Positions 48,407 through 58,678 of a DNA stretch of 64,000 nt are shown one piece after another. A model generated the notes under the pieces. The model saw only the letters and a program-made list of their open reading frames with translations. It searched no databases and was not told the DNA's origin. The stretch lies in the NCBI RefSeq assembly GCF_002979555.1, contig NZ_PCOZ01000006.1, positions 1 to 64,000 on the forward strand, given 5' to 3'. A program made the position numbers and the translations under genes. Numbering within the stretch: position 1 is the stretch's first letter; each line of letters starts with the position of its first letter. This stretch comes from Pseudomonas sp. MYb60 (lineage in GTDB: Bacteria > Pseudomonadota > Gammaproteobacteria > Pseudomonadales > Pseudomonadaceae).

Positions 48407-49402
48407 TCATGGCTGGGCACTCCAGCCACCGGCCGGGGCGGCGAAACGATAGACCACCGGGCGTTTTTCACCATCGTTGCGGGGGCCGAAGTTGTTGTCG
48501 ATGCCTAGCCAGGCACCACTTTCATCCACCACCAAGGCTTCGGCCAGCCCATAGGACTGTGGATAACTGCGTTCGGGCGTCAGGGTTTCGTCGGCAAACG
48601 ACCAGCACAGCTCGACCTTGGCCGTCTGCGCATCGCGCCGGCAAATCTGGAACGCATTGCGCTCCAGAGTAAACAGCTTGCCCTTGAACAGGGCCAGGTC
48701 GGCAAAATCCTTGGACACGGCCTTGGCGTGGGTGAACTTGGCCGGCTGCACTTCCTGGCCGGCCTCGCTCAACAGCACGCAGGGACCGTCACAGTCCCAC
48801 AGGCTTTGCGGACGCTTGATCGAGATTAAACCGCGCCTTTCGCGCTCGGCTGCAAGCCAAATCTGATTGCCCTCGGGATTCACAGCCAGGCCTTCAAACA
48901 ACGCATTGAAATGCAGCAACATGCCACTGGCACGGGCTTCGCGCACCATGCCGGGGGCGATCTTCAACCATTCTGGCTCGCCACTGACCGGCACTTTCAA
49001 CACTGCCGCGTGCGCTTCGCTGACGATGTAGCGGTTGCCGGCCGCATCACAGCTGATGCCTTCAAAGTCCAGGTCGCCACCGCGAATGAACGAAGCTGCC
49101 TTGGTGCGCGAACGCAACCCCCAGGGCAGCCCGGACTCCGGCACCGGCGGCACCTCGATCTTCACCGTTTCGGCCTGCCAGGTCGGCGCGCTGGTATCCA
49201 GGCGGTATATCTGGTCGTCATCCCGGTCGGAAACCGTCCACAACGCCTTGCCACACAGCGCCAGGCCCGACAGGTTACCGCCGCGCATGCCGTCCACCGC
49301 GTGTTCAGACACGAGCTTCAACTCAGCCACGGGCGCGGCCACCACCTGGGTGGTCGTCAACCCGCTCAACATCAGGATCGCCAGGGCGAAACCTGTGCGC
49401 AT
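48407..49402 (-). CDS. Esterase-like activity of phytase family protein
   Basis: A 331-residue exported protein. A signal peptide ends near residue 22 (TQVVA then AP). The mature part resembles the phytase-esterase-like beta-propeller family (PF13449): LSGLALCGKALWTVSDRDDDQIY, DLDFEGISCDAAGNRYIVSEA, FEGLAVNPEGNQIWLAAE, and SYGLAEALVVDESGAWLGIDNN. Substrate is unknown. Its ATG overlaps the parE stop by one base (TGATG) and it ends 70 bases before parC, so a periplasmic protein is inserted in the topoisomerase IV operon, an arrangement I believe is common in pseudomonads. Confidence 0.8.
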   Translation of the reverse strand: MRTGFALAILMLSGLTTTQVVAAPVAELKLVSEHAVDGMRGGNLSGLALCGKALWTVSDRDDDQIYRLDTSAPTWQAETVKIEVPPVPESGLPWGLRSRTKAASFIRGGDLDFEGISCDAAGNRYIVSEAHAAVLKVPVSGEPEWLKIAPGMVREARASGMLLHFNALFEGLAVNPEGNQIWLAAERERRGLISIKRPQSLWDCDGPCVLLSEAGQEVQPAKFTHAKAVSKDFADLALFKGKLFTLERNAFQICRRDAQTAKVELCWSFADETLTPERSYPQSYGLAEALVVDESGAWLGIDNNFGPRNDGEKRPVVYRFAAPAGGWSAQP

Positions 49403-51309
49403 CAGCCCAGCACCTCGGCGAGGTTGCCTTTGGATTCCAGCCAGGATTTGCGGTCTGGCGCGCGTTTCTTCGCCAGCAGCATGTCCATCATTTCCGAGGT
49501 TTCGGCGAAGTCTTCGCCCAGCGTCAACTGCACCAGGCGCCGGGTGTTCGGGTCCATGGTGGTTTCGCGCAGTTGCGGCGGGTTCATTTCACCCAGGCCT
49601 TTGAATCGCGTGACCTGCGGTTTGCCGCGTTTCTTCTCGGCCACCAGGCGGTCAAGGATGCCATCGCGCTCGGCTTCGTCGAGGGCGTAGTAGATTTCCT
49701 TGCCCAGGTCGATGCGATACAGCGGTGGCATGGCGACATAGACGTGACCGGCGTCCACCAATGGGCGGAAGTGCTGCACGAACAGCGCGCACAGCAGCGT
49801 GGCAATGTGCAGGCCGTCAGAGTCGGCGTCGGCGAGGATGCAGATCTTGCCGTAGCGCAGTTGGCTCATGTCCGCTGCGCCTGGGTCCACACCAATCGCC
49901 ACGGCAATGTTGTGCACTTCCTGGCTGGCCAGCACTTCGCTGCCATCGACTTCCCAGGTATTGAGGATCTTGCCGCGCAACGGCAGGATCGCCTGGAATT
50001 CCTTGTCCCGCGCTTGCTTGGCGGAACCGCCGGCGGAGTCACCTTCCACCAGGAACAGTTCGGAACGCATCGGGTCCTGCCCGGCGCAGTCCGCCAGCTT
50101 GCCAGGCAACGCCGGGCCCTGGGTGATGCGCTTGCGCTCGACCTTCTTGCTGGCCTTCAGGCGCCGCCCCGCGTTGTTGATCGCCAGCTCCGCCAGGGCC
50201 AGCCCCAGTTCCGGGTGCTCGTTGAGCCACAGGCTGAACGCGTCCTTGACCACACCGGAGACAAACGCTGCCGCCTCGCGGGACGACAGGCGCTCCTTGG
50301 TCTGGCCGGAGAATTGCGGCTCCTGCATTTTCATCGACAGCACGAACGCAATGCGCTCCCACACGTCTTCCGGCGCCAGCTTCACGCCGCGCGGCAGCAG
50401 GCTGCGGTATTCGCAGAATTCGCGCATCGCGTCCAGCAAGCCTTGGCGCAAACCGTTGACATGGGTGCCGCCCTGGGCCGTCGGGATCAGGTTGACGTAG
50501 CTTTCCTGCACGCTGTCGCCGCCTTCTGGCAACCACAGCAGCGCCCAGTCCACGGCTTCTTTATTACCGGCCAGGCTGCCGCAGAACGGCTCGTTCGGCA
50601 GGCGTTCGAACTCGCTGACTGAGTCTTCAAGGTACGAGCGCAGGCCGTCTTCATAGTGCCACTCGACCTTCTCGCCAGTGCCTTTGTCTTCAAAGGTTAC
50701 CAACAGGCCCGGGCACAACACCGCCTTGGCCTTGAGCACGTGCTTGAGGCGGCTGATGGAAAATTTCGGCGAATCGAAGTATTTCGGGTCCGGCGCAAAG
50801 TAGACGCTGGTGCCGGTGTTGCGCTTGCCAACGGTGCCGATCACTTCCAGGTCGGTGGCTTTGTAGCCATCGGCGAAGGTCATCTGGTACTCGTTGCCGT
50901 CACGTTTGACCTTCACCCGAACCAGCGTGGACAGGGCGTTGACCACGGAAATGCCCACGCCGTGCAGGCCGCCGGAGAACTGGTAGTTCTTGTTGGAGAA
51001 CTTGCCCCCCGCATGGAGCTTGGTGAGGATCAGCTCAACGCCCGGCACGCCCTCTTCGGGGTGGATGTCCACCGGCATGCCGCGACCATCGTCGGACACT
51101 TCCAGGGAATGGTCGGCGTGAAGAATGACGTGCACCGACTTGGCGTGCCCGGCCAAGGCTTCGTCGACACTGTTGTCGATGACTTCCTGGGCAAGGTGGT
51201 TCGGCCGGCTGGTGTCGGTGTACATACCGGGGCGTTTGCGCACCGGGTCGAGGCCCGAGAGGACTTCGATGGCGTCGGCGTTATAAGAGCTAGCGCTGGG
51301 AGTGGCCAT
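49402..51309 (-). CDS. parE: DNA topoisomerase IV subunit B
   Basis: A 635-residue ATPase subunit of topoisomerase IV. The GHKL domain has EVIDNSVDEALAGHA and GGLHGVGISVVNALS. The TOPRIM domain has EGDSAGGSAKQARDKEFQAI and the metal-binding DADSDGLHI. The last part contains RFKGLGEMNPPQL. It is preceded by yqiA 45 bases upstream and coupled to the next gene, giving the order cpdA-yqiA-parE-(esterase-like)-parC. Confidence 0.98.
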   Translation of the reverse strand: MATPSASSYNADAIEVLSGLDPVRKRPGMYTDTSRPNHLAQEVIDNSVDEALAGHAKSVHVILHADHSLEVSDDGRGMPVDIHPEEGVPGVELILTKLHAGGKFSNKNYQFSGGLHGVGISVVNALSTLVRVKVKRDGNEYQMTFADGYKATDLEVIGTVGKRNTGTSVYFAPDPKYFDSPKFSISRLKHVLKAKAVLCPGLLVTFEDKGTGEKVEWHYEDGLRSYLEDSVSEFERLPNEPFCGSLAGNKEAVDWALLWLPEGGDSVQESYVNLIPTAQGGTHVNGLRQGLLDAMREFCEYRSLLPRGVKLAPEDVWERIAFVLSMKMQEPQFSGQTKERLSSREAAAFVSGVVKDAFSLWLNEHPELGLALAELAINNAGRRLKASKKVERKRITQGPALPGKLADCAGQDPMRSELFLVEGDSAGGSAKQARDKEFQAILPLRGKILNTWEVDGSEVLASQEVHNIAVAIGVDPGAADMSQLRYGKICILADADSDGLHIATLLCALFVQHFRPLVDAGHVYVAMPPLYRIDLGKEIYYALDEAERDGILDRLVAEKKRGKPQVTRFKGLGEMNPPQLRETTMDPNTRRLVQLTLGEDFAETSEMMDMLLAKKRAPDRKSWLESKGNLAEVLG

Positions 51310-51354
51310 GGGGTCTCGTCGTGAGTCGTTCGATTGAAATATGACCCGCGATTT

Positions 51355-51963
51355 TCACAGTGACGAAAAATCGAAGGATTGATACTGATCTGCGCCAATG
51401 CCGGCAAAACTCAACAGCGCCGGCAGTTGCCGGGCGAAGCCCTGGTAACCATGGTCGCCACCGGCCTGGATGCGCAAGGCACAGGCCCGGTAATACTGCT
51501 GGGCGAGGCGATAGTCCAGGGTTTCGTCACCGGTCTGCAGCCACACCTGATAACGCGCAGCATCCTGGGGCGCCGCCACTTCCAGCTCGGCCAATGCCGT
51601 GACGTGGTCGTGGGTCAATTCCCAGGATTCATCGGTGTAGAGGTTCTTCTGGGTGCCCAGGTAGCCGTCGAACATCCGGTGCGGGCTGACCGCCGGGTTT
51701 ACCAGCAGCGCCTTGAGGCCATGGCGTTCGGCAAGATGGGTTGCATAGTAGCCGCCGAGCGAGCTGCCGACCAGCAATGGCCGACCCAGTTCGGCAATGG
51801 CTTCCTCCAACTGAGGAATTGCCTGACGCGGGTGGTGATGCAGGGCCGGTACACGCAGGTGGTCGGCCAGGCCGAGAGTATCCATCACGGCGATCAGCTG
51901 GCTGGCCTTGGTGGACGCCGGCGCACTGTTGAAACCGTGGATATACAGGATCGAAGCGGACAT
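51355..51963 (-). CDS. yqiA: YqiA family alpha/beta hydrolase
   Basis: A 202-residue esterase-type protein with the YqiA opening ILYIHGFNSAPASTKA, the nucleophile elbow GSSLGGYYAT (Ser in GxSxGG, near residue 68), an acid near LQTGDETLDY and the His in GGDHGYQGF. E. coli YqiA has esterase activity on palmitoyl-CoA and nitrophenyl esters; the natural substrate is not clear. It lies between cpdA and parE as in E. coli. Confidence 0.92.
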   Translation of the reverse strand: MSASILYIHGFNSAPASTKASQLIAVMDTLGLADHLRVPALHHHPRQAIPQLEEAIAELGRPLLVGSSLGGYYATHLAERHGLKALLVNPAVSPHRMFDGYLGTQKNLYTDESWELTHDHVTALAELEVAAPQDAARYQVWLQTGDETLDYRLAQQYYRACALRIQAGGDHGYQGFARQLPALLSFAGIGADQYQSFDFSSL

Positions 51964-52055
51964 GCCGGGCTCTCCGTGACTTCAGCCAAAGAGGCGCAGT
52001 TTACAGGGATCGAAGCCCTCTGTGATGACCTCAATCCACAGGACACCCTAGAACC

Positions 52056-52087
52056 AATGTGGGAGGGGGCAAGCCCCCTCCCACATT
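52056..52087. repeat. Perfect REP-like palindrome between cpdA and yqiA
   Basis: AATGTGGGAGGGGG, loop CAAG, CCCCCTCCCACATT, followed by TTT in the plus direction. Same form as the palindrome at 42172 but here inside an apparent operon, so it could cause partial termination or stabilise the upstream mRNA. Confidence 0.88.
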
Positions 52088-52105
52088 TTGACCGGGTTCA
52101 CAGCC

Positions 52106-52921
52106 TCAATAGCCGTTGCTGCCGTAATCCACCGTAAAGGCAAAGTCTTGGACCCTCTCTACACCTGTCTCCAACCGTCCGTCGGCATGCAACCGCAGCC
52201 AGCGATACCCCGGCGCCTGCTCGCTGACCTTGAAATCCTCGCTGCCCGGTGCGAACTGGATGCAGGTAGACGGCGATGCCAGCAGCCGCACGCCGTTGCG
52301 CTCGCGGTCGATCTCCTGGTGCACGTGCCCCCAGAGCACCGCCTTGACCTGCGGGAAGCGATCCAGCACGGCGAACAAGGCCTCGGGGTTACGCAGGCCG
52401 ATGGGCTCCATCCACGCACAGCCGATGGACACCGGATGATGGTGGAAACACACCAGGTGATGACGGTGCGGCGCTTCGCTCAGCGCTCGGGCGAGCACTT
52501 GCAACTGCTGGTCTTGCAGATAGCCCGGCACGGAACCCGGCACGGCCGAATCCAGCAGGGTTACGCGCCAGTTGCCGATATCGACGACCGGCTCCAGGAA
52601 ATCGCTGTGTTCGGCGGCGCTCACCATCACTTGCGGCTCGTCGTGATTGCCCGGAATCCAGCGCGCCGGGGCGCCGATGGACGCGGTCAGCTCGCGAAAC
52701 TGCTGGTAGGACGCCAGCGTACCGTCCTGGGACAGATCGCCGGTGGCCAATATCAGGTCGATCTGCGGCTGCTGCTCGCGCACCCGCTCGATCACCCGCT
52801 GCAGGCTTTCACGGGTATTCATGCCCAGCAGCGTGCCGCCGGCCTCGGCAAACAGATGGCTGTCCGACAGTTGCACCAGCAACGCCGCAGCATCGGGACT
52901 CACAGTGGATACGCTCGGCAA
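52106..52921 (-). CDS. cpdA: 3',5'-cyclic-AMP phosphodiesterase
   Basis: A 271-residue class III phosphodiesterase that hydrolyses cAMP and so limits Vfr/CRP signalling. The binuclear metal motifs are all present: QLSDSHLF, TGDLSQDGT, GNHDEP, CFHHHPV and GHVHQE. I chose the TTG at 52921 (LPSVSTVSPDAA) since GGGAG lies six bases upstream and the length matches P. aeruginosa CpdA; an in-frame TTG at 52939 is possible. It follows the DUF1249 gene by 98 bases on the same strand. Confidence 0.93.
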   Translation of the reverse strand: MPSVSTVSPDAAALLVQLSDSHLFAEAGGTLLGMNTRESLQRVIERVREQQPQIDLILATGDLSQDGTLASYQQFRELTASIGAPARWIPGNHDEPQVMVSAAEHSDFLEPVVDIGNWRVTLLDSAVPGSVPGYLQDQQLQVLARALSEAPHRHHLVCFHHHPVSIGCAWMEPIGLRNPEALFAVLDRFPQVKAVLWGHVHQEIDRERNGVRLLASPSTCIQFAPGSEDFKVSEQAPGYRWLRLHADGRLETGVERVQDFAFTVDYGSNGY

Positions 52922-53019
52922 GGCGCTCTCCCAAGGCAATCACAGGAATGGACGTGTGGCGTGATTATGCTGGGCAGCACACCAAAGAGGAAATACAAGG
53001 AATCAGATACAGTTCACAT

Positions 53020-53469
53020 CTACCGCACGACTTCGAACTCATGGCCGAGGGCCAGGCAGTGGCTCAACCATTCACCGAGGAACACATTGAGCTGTGCTTT
53101 CTCATCGGGCTGGTGCATGAACACATTCGGGTATGGATAGATGCTGCGAAAGCGCCGCGCATGTTCGGCGCTGATCACTTCGGCCATCCGCGCGTCGTGG
53201 TACACCTGCACCTCCAGTTGCGGCACCGGCAGCCAGGGCAGGCTGTGTTCCTGGCGCACACGCAGGGTGGTGGTGTACGGGCAATTGACGATCACTTCCA
53301 GGGTCAGCACGCCAAGCATCTGGTCGCCGTGGGTCACACCGATGCGCCGCGCCTCGGGGGCGTGGCGCATGTCTGGCAACAGGCGCATCAGCCGCGCATA
53401 GTTGGCCTCGCAGGCCGCTTGCAGCCCGATCAGGTCGACTCGGTATCGTTCTCGTGCCTTTACTGCCAT
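53020..53469 (-). CDS. DUF1249 (YqiB) family protein
   Basis: A 149-residue cytoplasmic protein of the DUF1249/YqiB family, function unknown. Recognisable stretches are YRVDLIGLQAACEANYARLM, SLPWLPVPQLEVQVYHDARMAEV and YPYPNVFMHQPDEKAQLNVFLGEWL. It starts inside the last 10 bases of nudF, which suggests translational coupling, and precedes cpdA. The same order is found in E. coli (nudF-yqiB-cpdA-yqiA-parE). Confidence 0.92.
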   Translation of the reverse strand: MAVKARERYRVDLIGLQAACEANYARLMRLLPDMRHAPEARRIGVTHGDQMLGVLTLEVIVNCPYTTTLRVRQEHSLPWLPVPQLEVQVYHDARMAEVISAEHARRFRSIYPYPNVFMHQPDEKAQLNVFLGEWLSHCLALGHEFEVVR

Positions 53470-54077
53470 AACCCCCTCACTTCCGCGCGATTAAGCGCAA
53501 GCCATTGCAGGGCGATAATGCTGGCTGCATTGGAAATTTTGCCGTCGCGCACCGCTTGCAGGGCATCTTCGAACGCCCAGGTGGTGACGCGGATGTCTTC
53601 AGCTTCTTCTTCCAATCCATGGACACCACCGGCGCCCGAGCTGTCGCAACGGCCCAGGAACAAGTGGACAAATTCGGTACTGCCGCCGGGCGACGGGAAA
53701 TACTGGGTGATCGGCCACAGCGCGGAGAATGTCAGCCCAGCTTCCTCTTCGGCCTCGCGGTGCGCAACCTCCTCCGGTTGCTCATCCTTGTCGATCAGGC
53801 CGGCAACCATCTCGATCAGCCACGGGTTGTCGGTACGGCCCAGGGCGCCGACGCGGAACTGCTCGATCAACACCACTTCGTCGCGCTGCGGATCGTAGGG
53901 CAACACACACACGGCGTCATGACGAACGAAGACTTCGCGGTTGATCACCCGGCTCATGCCGCCATCGAACTTCTCGTGGCGCAATTGCACGCGATCAAGC
54001 TGGTAGAAGCCCTTGTAGGCATTGTCGCGCTGAACAATTTCCACCGTGCTCGGCGTCGATTTTGCGATGTCCGTCAT
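53460..54077 (-). CDS. nudF: ADP-ribose pyrophosphatase
   Basis: A 205-residue Nudix hydrolase that cleaves ADP-ribose to AMP and ribose 5-phosphate. The Nudix box is complete, with GLIDKDEQPEEVAHREAEEE as GX5EX7REUXEE, followed by AGL. The N-terminal beta domain starts near VEIVQRDNAYKGF. It is first in the cluster leading to parE and parC. Confidence 0.95.
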   Translation of the reverse strand: MTDIAKSTPSTVEIVQRDNAYKGFYQLDRVQLRHEKFDGGMSRVINREVFVRHDAVCVLPYDPQRDEVVLIEQFRVGALGRTDNPWLIEMVAGLIDKDEQPEEVAHREAEEEAGLTFSALWPITQYFPSPGGSTEFVHLFLGRCDSSGAGGVHGLEEEAEDIRVTTWAFEDALQAVRDGKISNAASIIALQWLALNRAEVRGLWQ

Positions 54078-54270
54078 GTCCCTTCCTCGTTAACCCTGCG
54101 CAATTGGCGCCATCCTAACGCGCTCCTGCCCGTTGGTGCAGCCCCTTTCCGGTTGCCGGGATAGACGGCGGGCGTCAAACTCACTCTAATCAGCTTAGTG
54201 GCGAACTGACTGCCTTGCTGGCAGTCGAAGCTCCACGAATTTCGCGCTTATCGACGGACGAAGACCCTAC

Positions 54271-55017
54271 ATGTCGCTTATAAAAATCGCCTCCGTGGCC
54301 TGTATCGCATTAACCCTCGGTGCCTGCCAGAGCCTGTTCCAGCCCAGCTACAAAGCCCCGCTGGAAGCCACTCGCGATGCCACCGAGCAAAGCAAGCCGG
54401 GCTGCGCCAGCGCCGATTGCCCGCTGGTGAACATCGACACCGTGCACTTCGCCAAGGAGCCCAAGCTGGATGCGCTGATCGAACAGCGCCTGCTGGAAAT
54501 GACCCGCACCAGCCCTGGCGAGACGCTGCCCACCAGCCTGGAGACCTACCGCGAGCAATTCCTGCGCACCGCCGCGCCACGCAACAGCATGTATTTGCAG
54601 GCCAAGCTACGGGAGCAGCATGACGGTCTGGTGATCATCGAGCTGTCCAGCTACCTCGACCAGGGCGCCACCCACGGCGAGCCGGGCCGCGCGTTCATCA
54701 ACTTTTCGCGCCAGCAACAAAAAGCCCTGACGCTGACCGACATGTTGCTGCCTGGCAAGGAAGACGCGTTCTGGAAAGCCGCCCAGGTGGCCCACAACAG
54801 CTGGCTGATCAGCACCCGCCTGAGCCTGGAGCCGGAGTTCGTGAAGACCTACCCCTTCCAGAAAACCCCGAACGTGGCGCTGACCTACGGCGGCGTGGTC
54901 CTCAAGTACCCCACCACCACCATCGCACCGTATGCCCTGGGCCACGTCGAGCTGCAGATTCCCTACACGCGCCTGGACGGTATCCTCAAGCCTGAGCTGG
55001 TGCCCGCGCGCCGCTGA
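54271..55017 (+). CDS. DUF3298-like lipoprotein
   Basis: A 248-residue lipoprotein with lipobox LGAC (Cys19). The C-terminal half resembles the DUF3298/RsiV type fold: IIELSSYLDQGATHGEPGRAF, the phrase LTLTDMLLPGKEDAFWKAAQ and a C-terminal FQKTPNVALTYGGVVLKYP followed by APYALGHVELQIPY. Proteins of this kind are usually annotated as hypothetical. It is monocistronic and its last 32 bases overlap the end of the convergent cytX gene. Confidence 0.78.
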   Translation: MSLIKIASVACIALTLGACQSLFQPSYKAPLEATRDATEQSKPGCASADCPLVNIDTVHFAKEPKLDALIEQRLLEMTRTSPGETLPTSLETYREQFLRTAAPRNSMYLQAKLREQHDGLVIIELSSYLDQGATHGEPGRAFINFSRQQQKALTLTDMLLPGKEDAFWKAAQVAHNSWLISTRLSLEPEFVKTYPFQKTPNVALTYGGVVLKYPTTTIAPYALGHVELQIPYTRLDGILKPELVPARR

Positions 55018-56275
55018 AGGCCCGGCCAAGGATGACGTGCAACAGCCCTGCCAGCACCAGCGCCGGCAGGGTTGCGCCGACATCCGGATACACATTGGCC
55101 AGCAGATGGTAGGTGGCGACGCCCCCCAGCCAGGCCACCAACGCCGGCCAGCGTAACGCGCTGACCACACCCGGCGTGCGACGGCGCAGGATGAAGTGAT
55201 CCACCAGCACCACGCCGAACAATGGCGCGAACACCGAGCCGATCAACAGCAGGAAGTTCTGGTACTGGGCCAGCGGCGCGACGCAGGCAATCAAGGTGCA
55301 GATCACGCCGATCGCCAGCGCCAGGTGTTCGACCTTGACGCGCAATAGCAGGCCGCTGGACACCGCCGCCGAGTGAATATCGGCAAACGCATTTTCCGAC
55401 TCGTCCAGCAGGATCAGCAACAGCGGGATCCCCAGGCCCGCACCGGCCAGGGCCAACAGCAGCGCATTCACTTCACCGCTCGGTGCAAACGCCAGGGTGT
55501 AGGCCACGCCCAGGCTCATCAGCCAGAAATTACCGATGAAGAACCCCAGCGCCGTGCCACCGAACACGCTCCTGGCACGCTTGCCGAACCGCGAGTAGTC
55601 GGCGATCAACGGCAACCATGACAGCGGCATGGCGATCGCGATATCAAAACCCACTGCAAACGGCAGCGATCCGTCACCGGCCTGGGCCCACAAAGCGGCA
55701 AGGTCGGCCTTGGCGAACAGGTTCCAGGTCAGCCACAGGCACGCCGCGAGCAGCAGCCAGATACCCCATTTACGCAGAATTTGGCGCACAAAGGTTAGCG
55801 GCCCACTGACCGCCAACAGGGTCGCCAGGCCGCCGAAGAACAAGGTCCATAGCAATGGGCTGGCCAATAGGCTGCCGTCACTGAACGCCCGCGTGCCCAA
55901 CAGGCTGGCCGCGTCGCGCATCACGATGATCTCGAACGAGCCCCAGCCGATCAGTTGCAGCAAGTTCAACAGGGCCGGCAGGTTCGCGCCCTTGGTGCCG
56001 AGGCTGAGCTTGAGAGCGGCCATGGCGGACAAGCCGGTGTCACTGCCGATCACGCCGACCGCCGCCAGTAGCAGTACGCCGACCAGCGTACCGAGGAATA
56101 TCGCCAGCAGCGAACCGGACAAGCCCAGGCCCGGCGCGAGCAAGGCGCCGGTTTGCAGGACCATCAGGCCGATGCCGAGGGAGAACCACAGGGAAAACAG
56201 GTCGCGGGCGCCGAAGACTCTTTTGTCACTCGGTACCGCAATGTCAGGGGAGTAGGTGCTGGGTTGAATGCTCAA
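54986..56275 (-). CDS. cytX: Putative hydroxymethylpyrimidine transporter CytX
   Basis: A 429-residue NCS1-family (cytosine/purine permease) protein with about twelve membrane segments, such as LFSLWFSLGIGLMVLQTGALL near the start. The link with thiC and its riboswitch points to uptake of the thiamine precursor hydroxymethylpyrimidine, as proposed for CytX. The TTG at 56275 (LSIQPSTYSPD) is my preferred start, because the longer frame begins within a palindromic repeat; this choice is uncertain. It ends overlapping the convergent lipoprotein gene. Confidence 0.82.
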   Translation of the reverse strand: MSIQPSTYSPDIAVPSDKRVFGARDLFSLWFSLGIGLMVLQTGALLAPGLGLSGSLLAIFLGTLVGVLLLAAVGVIGSDTGLSAMAALKLSLGTKGANLPALLNLLQLIGWGSFEIIVMRDAASLLGTRAFSDGSLLASPLLWTLFFGGLATLLAVSGPLTFVRQILRKWGIWLLLAACLWLTWNLFAKADLAALWAQAGDGSLPFAVGFDIAIAMPLSWLPLIADYSRFGKRARSVFGGTALGFFIGNFWLMSLGVAYTLAFAPSGEVNALLLALAGAGLGIPLLLILLDESENAFADIHSAAVSSGLLLRVKVEHLALAIGVICTLIACVAPLAQYQNFLLLIGSVFAPLFGVVLVDHFILRRRTPGVVSALRWPALVAWLGGVATYHLLANVYPDVGATLPALVLAGLLHVILGRAFSGARAPAQA

Positions 56276-56314
56276 GGGTGGTATCTCTGAGGGACACTTT
56301 GTTGTTAGGGAGAT

Positions 56315-56342
56315 CGCCATCGCGGGCAAGCCCGCGATGGCG
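56315..56342. repeat. Palindromic repeat between thiC and cytX
   Basis: A perfect 12-bp inverted repeat (CGCCATCGCGGG, loop CAAG, CCCGCGATGGCG). It differs from the GGGAGGGGG REPs and resembles a second REP class of pseudomonads. Lying between two genes of one riboswitch-controlled unit, it may lower cytX expression relative to thiC. Confidence 0.75.
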
Positions 56343-56368
56343 GCGGCACAATCAGCGCCGACTCTGGG

Positions 56369-58375
<2,007 letters not shown>

Positions 58376-58435
58376 TCAATAAATGAACAGCATCCCGGAC
58401 GAAGCACAAGAGGACTCGCCGGGTGACGAGAAATC

Positions 58436-58521
58436 TTGTTCCCTACGCAGGCGCTAACCTGATCAGGTTCAACGGGATCCGGTATTTACCGATCTCAGCC
58501 TTCCAACAAGGCACCCCGACA
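58436..58521 (-). promoter_or_regulatory. TPP riboswitch (THI element) of thiC
   Basis: On the minus strand the THI-box segments occur in order: GGGGTGCC, GGCTGAGATC, ACCG, GAACCTGATCAGGTTAGCGC and GCGTAGGGAAC. It lies about 165 bases upstream of thiC. Thiamine pyrophosphate binding should repress thiC and probably cytX. The expression platform between it and the start was not resolved. The remaining bases to tolC hold the divergent promoters. Confidence 0.95.
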
Positions 58522-58678
58522 AGAACGCGGCCAGTCTAGACCATGGCGCGGGCAAATTGCCAATGGTGGTGCATTCGGCGTGATAAATGGCTCTTTTGCA
58601 GGATTGTTGTGTGGTGATCGCACCACTACACTCGGGGGCTGGAATTACATTCGTACTCTTCACACTAGGGATCGCCTC

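Noticed and set aside
54310..54580. Minus-strand frames inside the lipoprotein gene
   Set aside because: No motif and no ribosome binding site; the plus strand has a clear lipobox protein.
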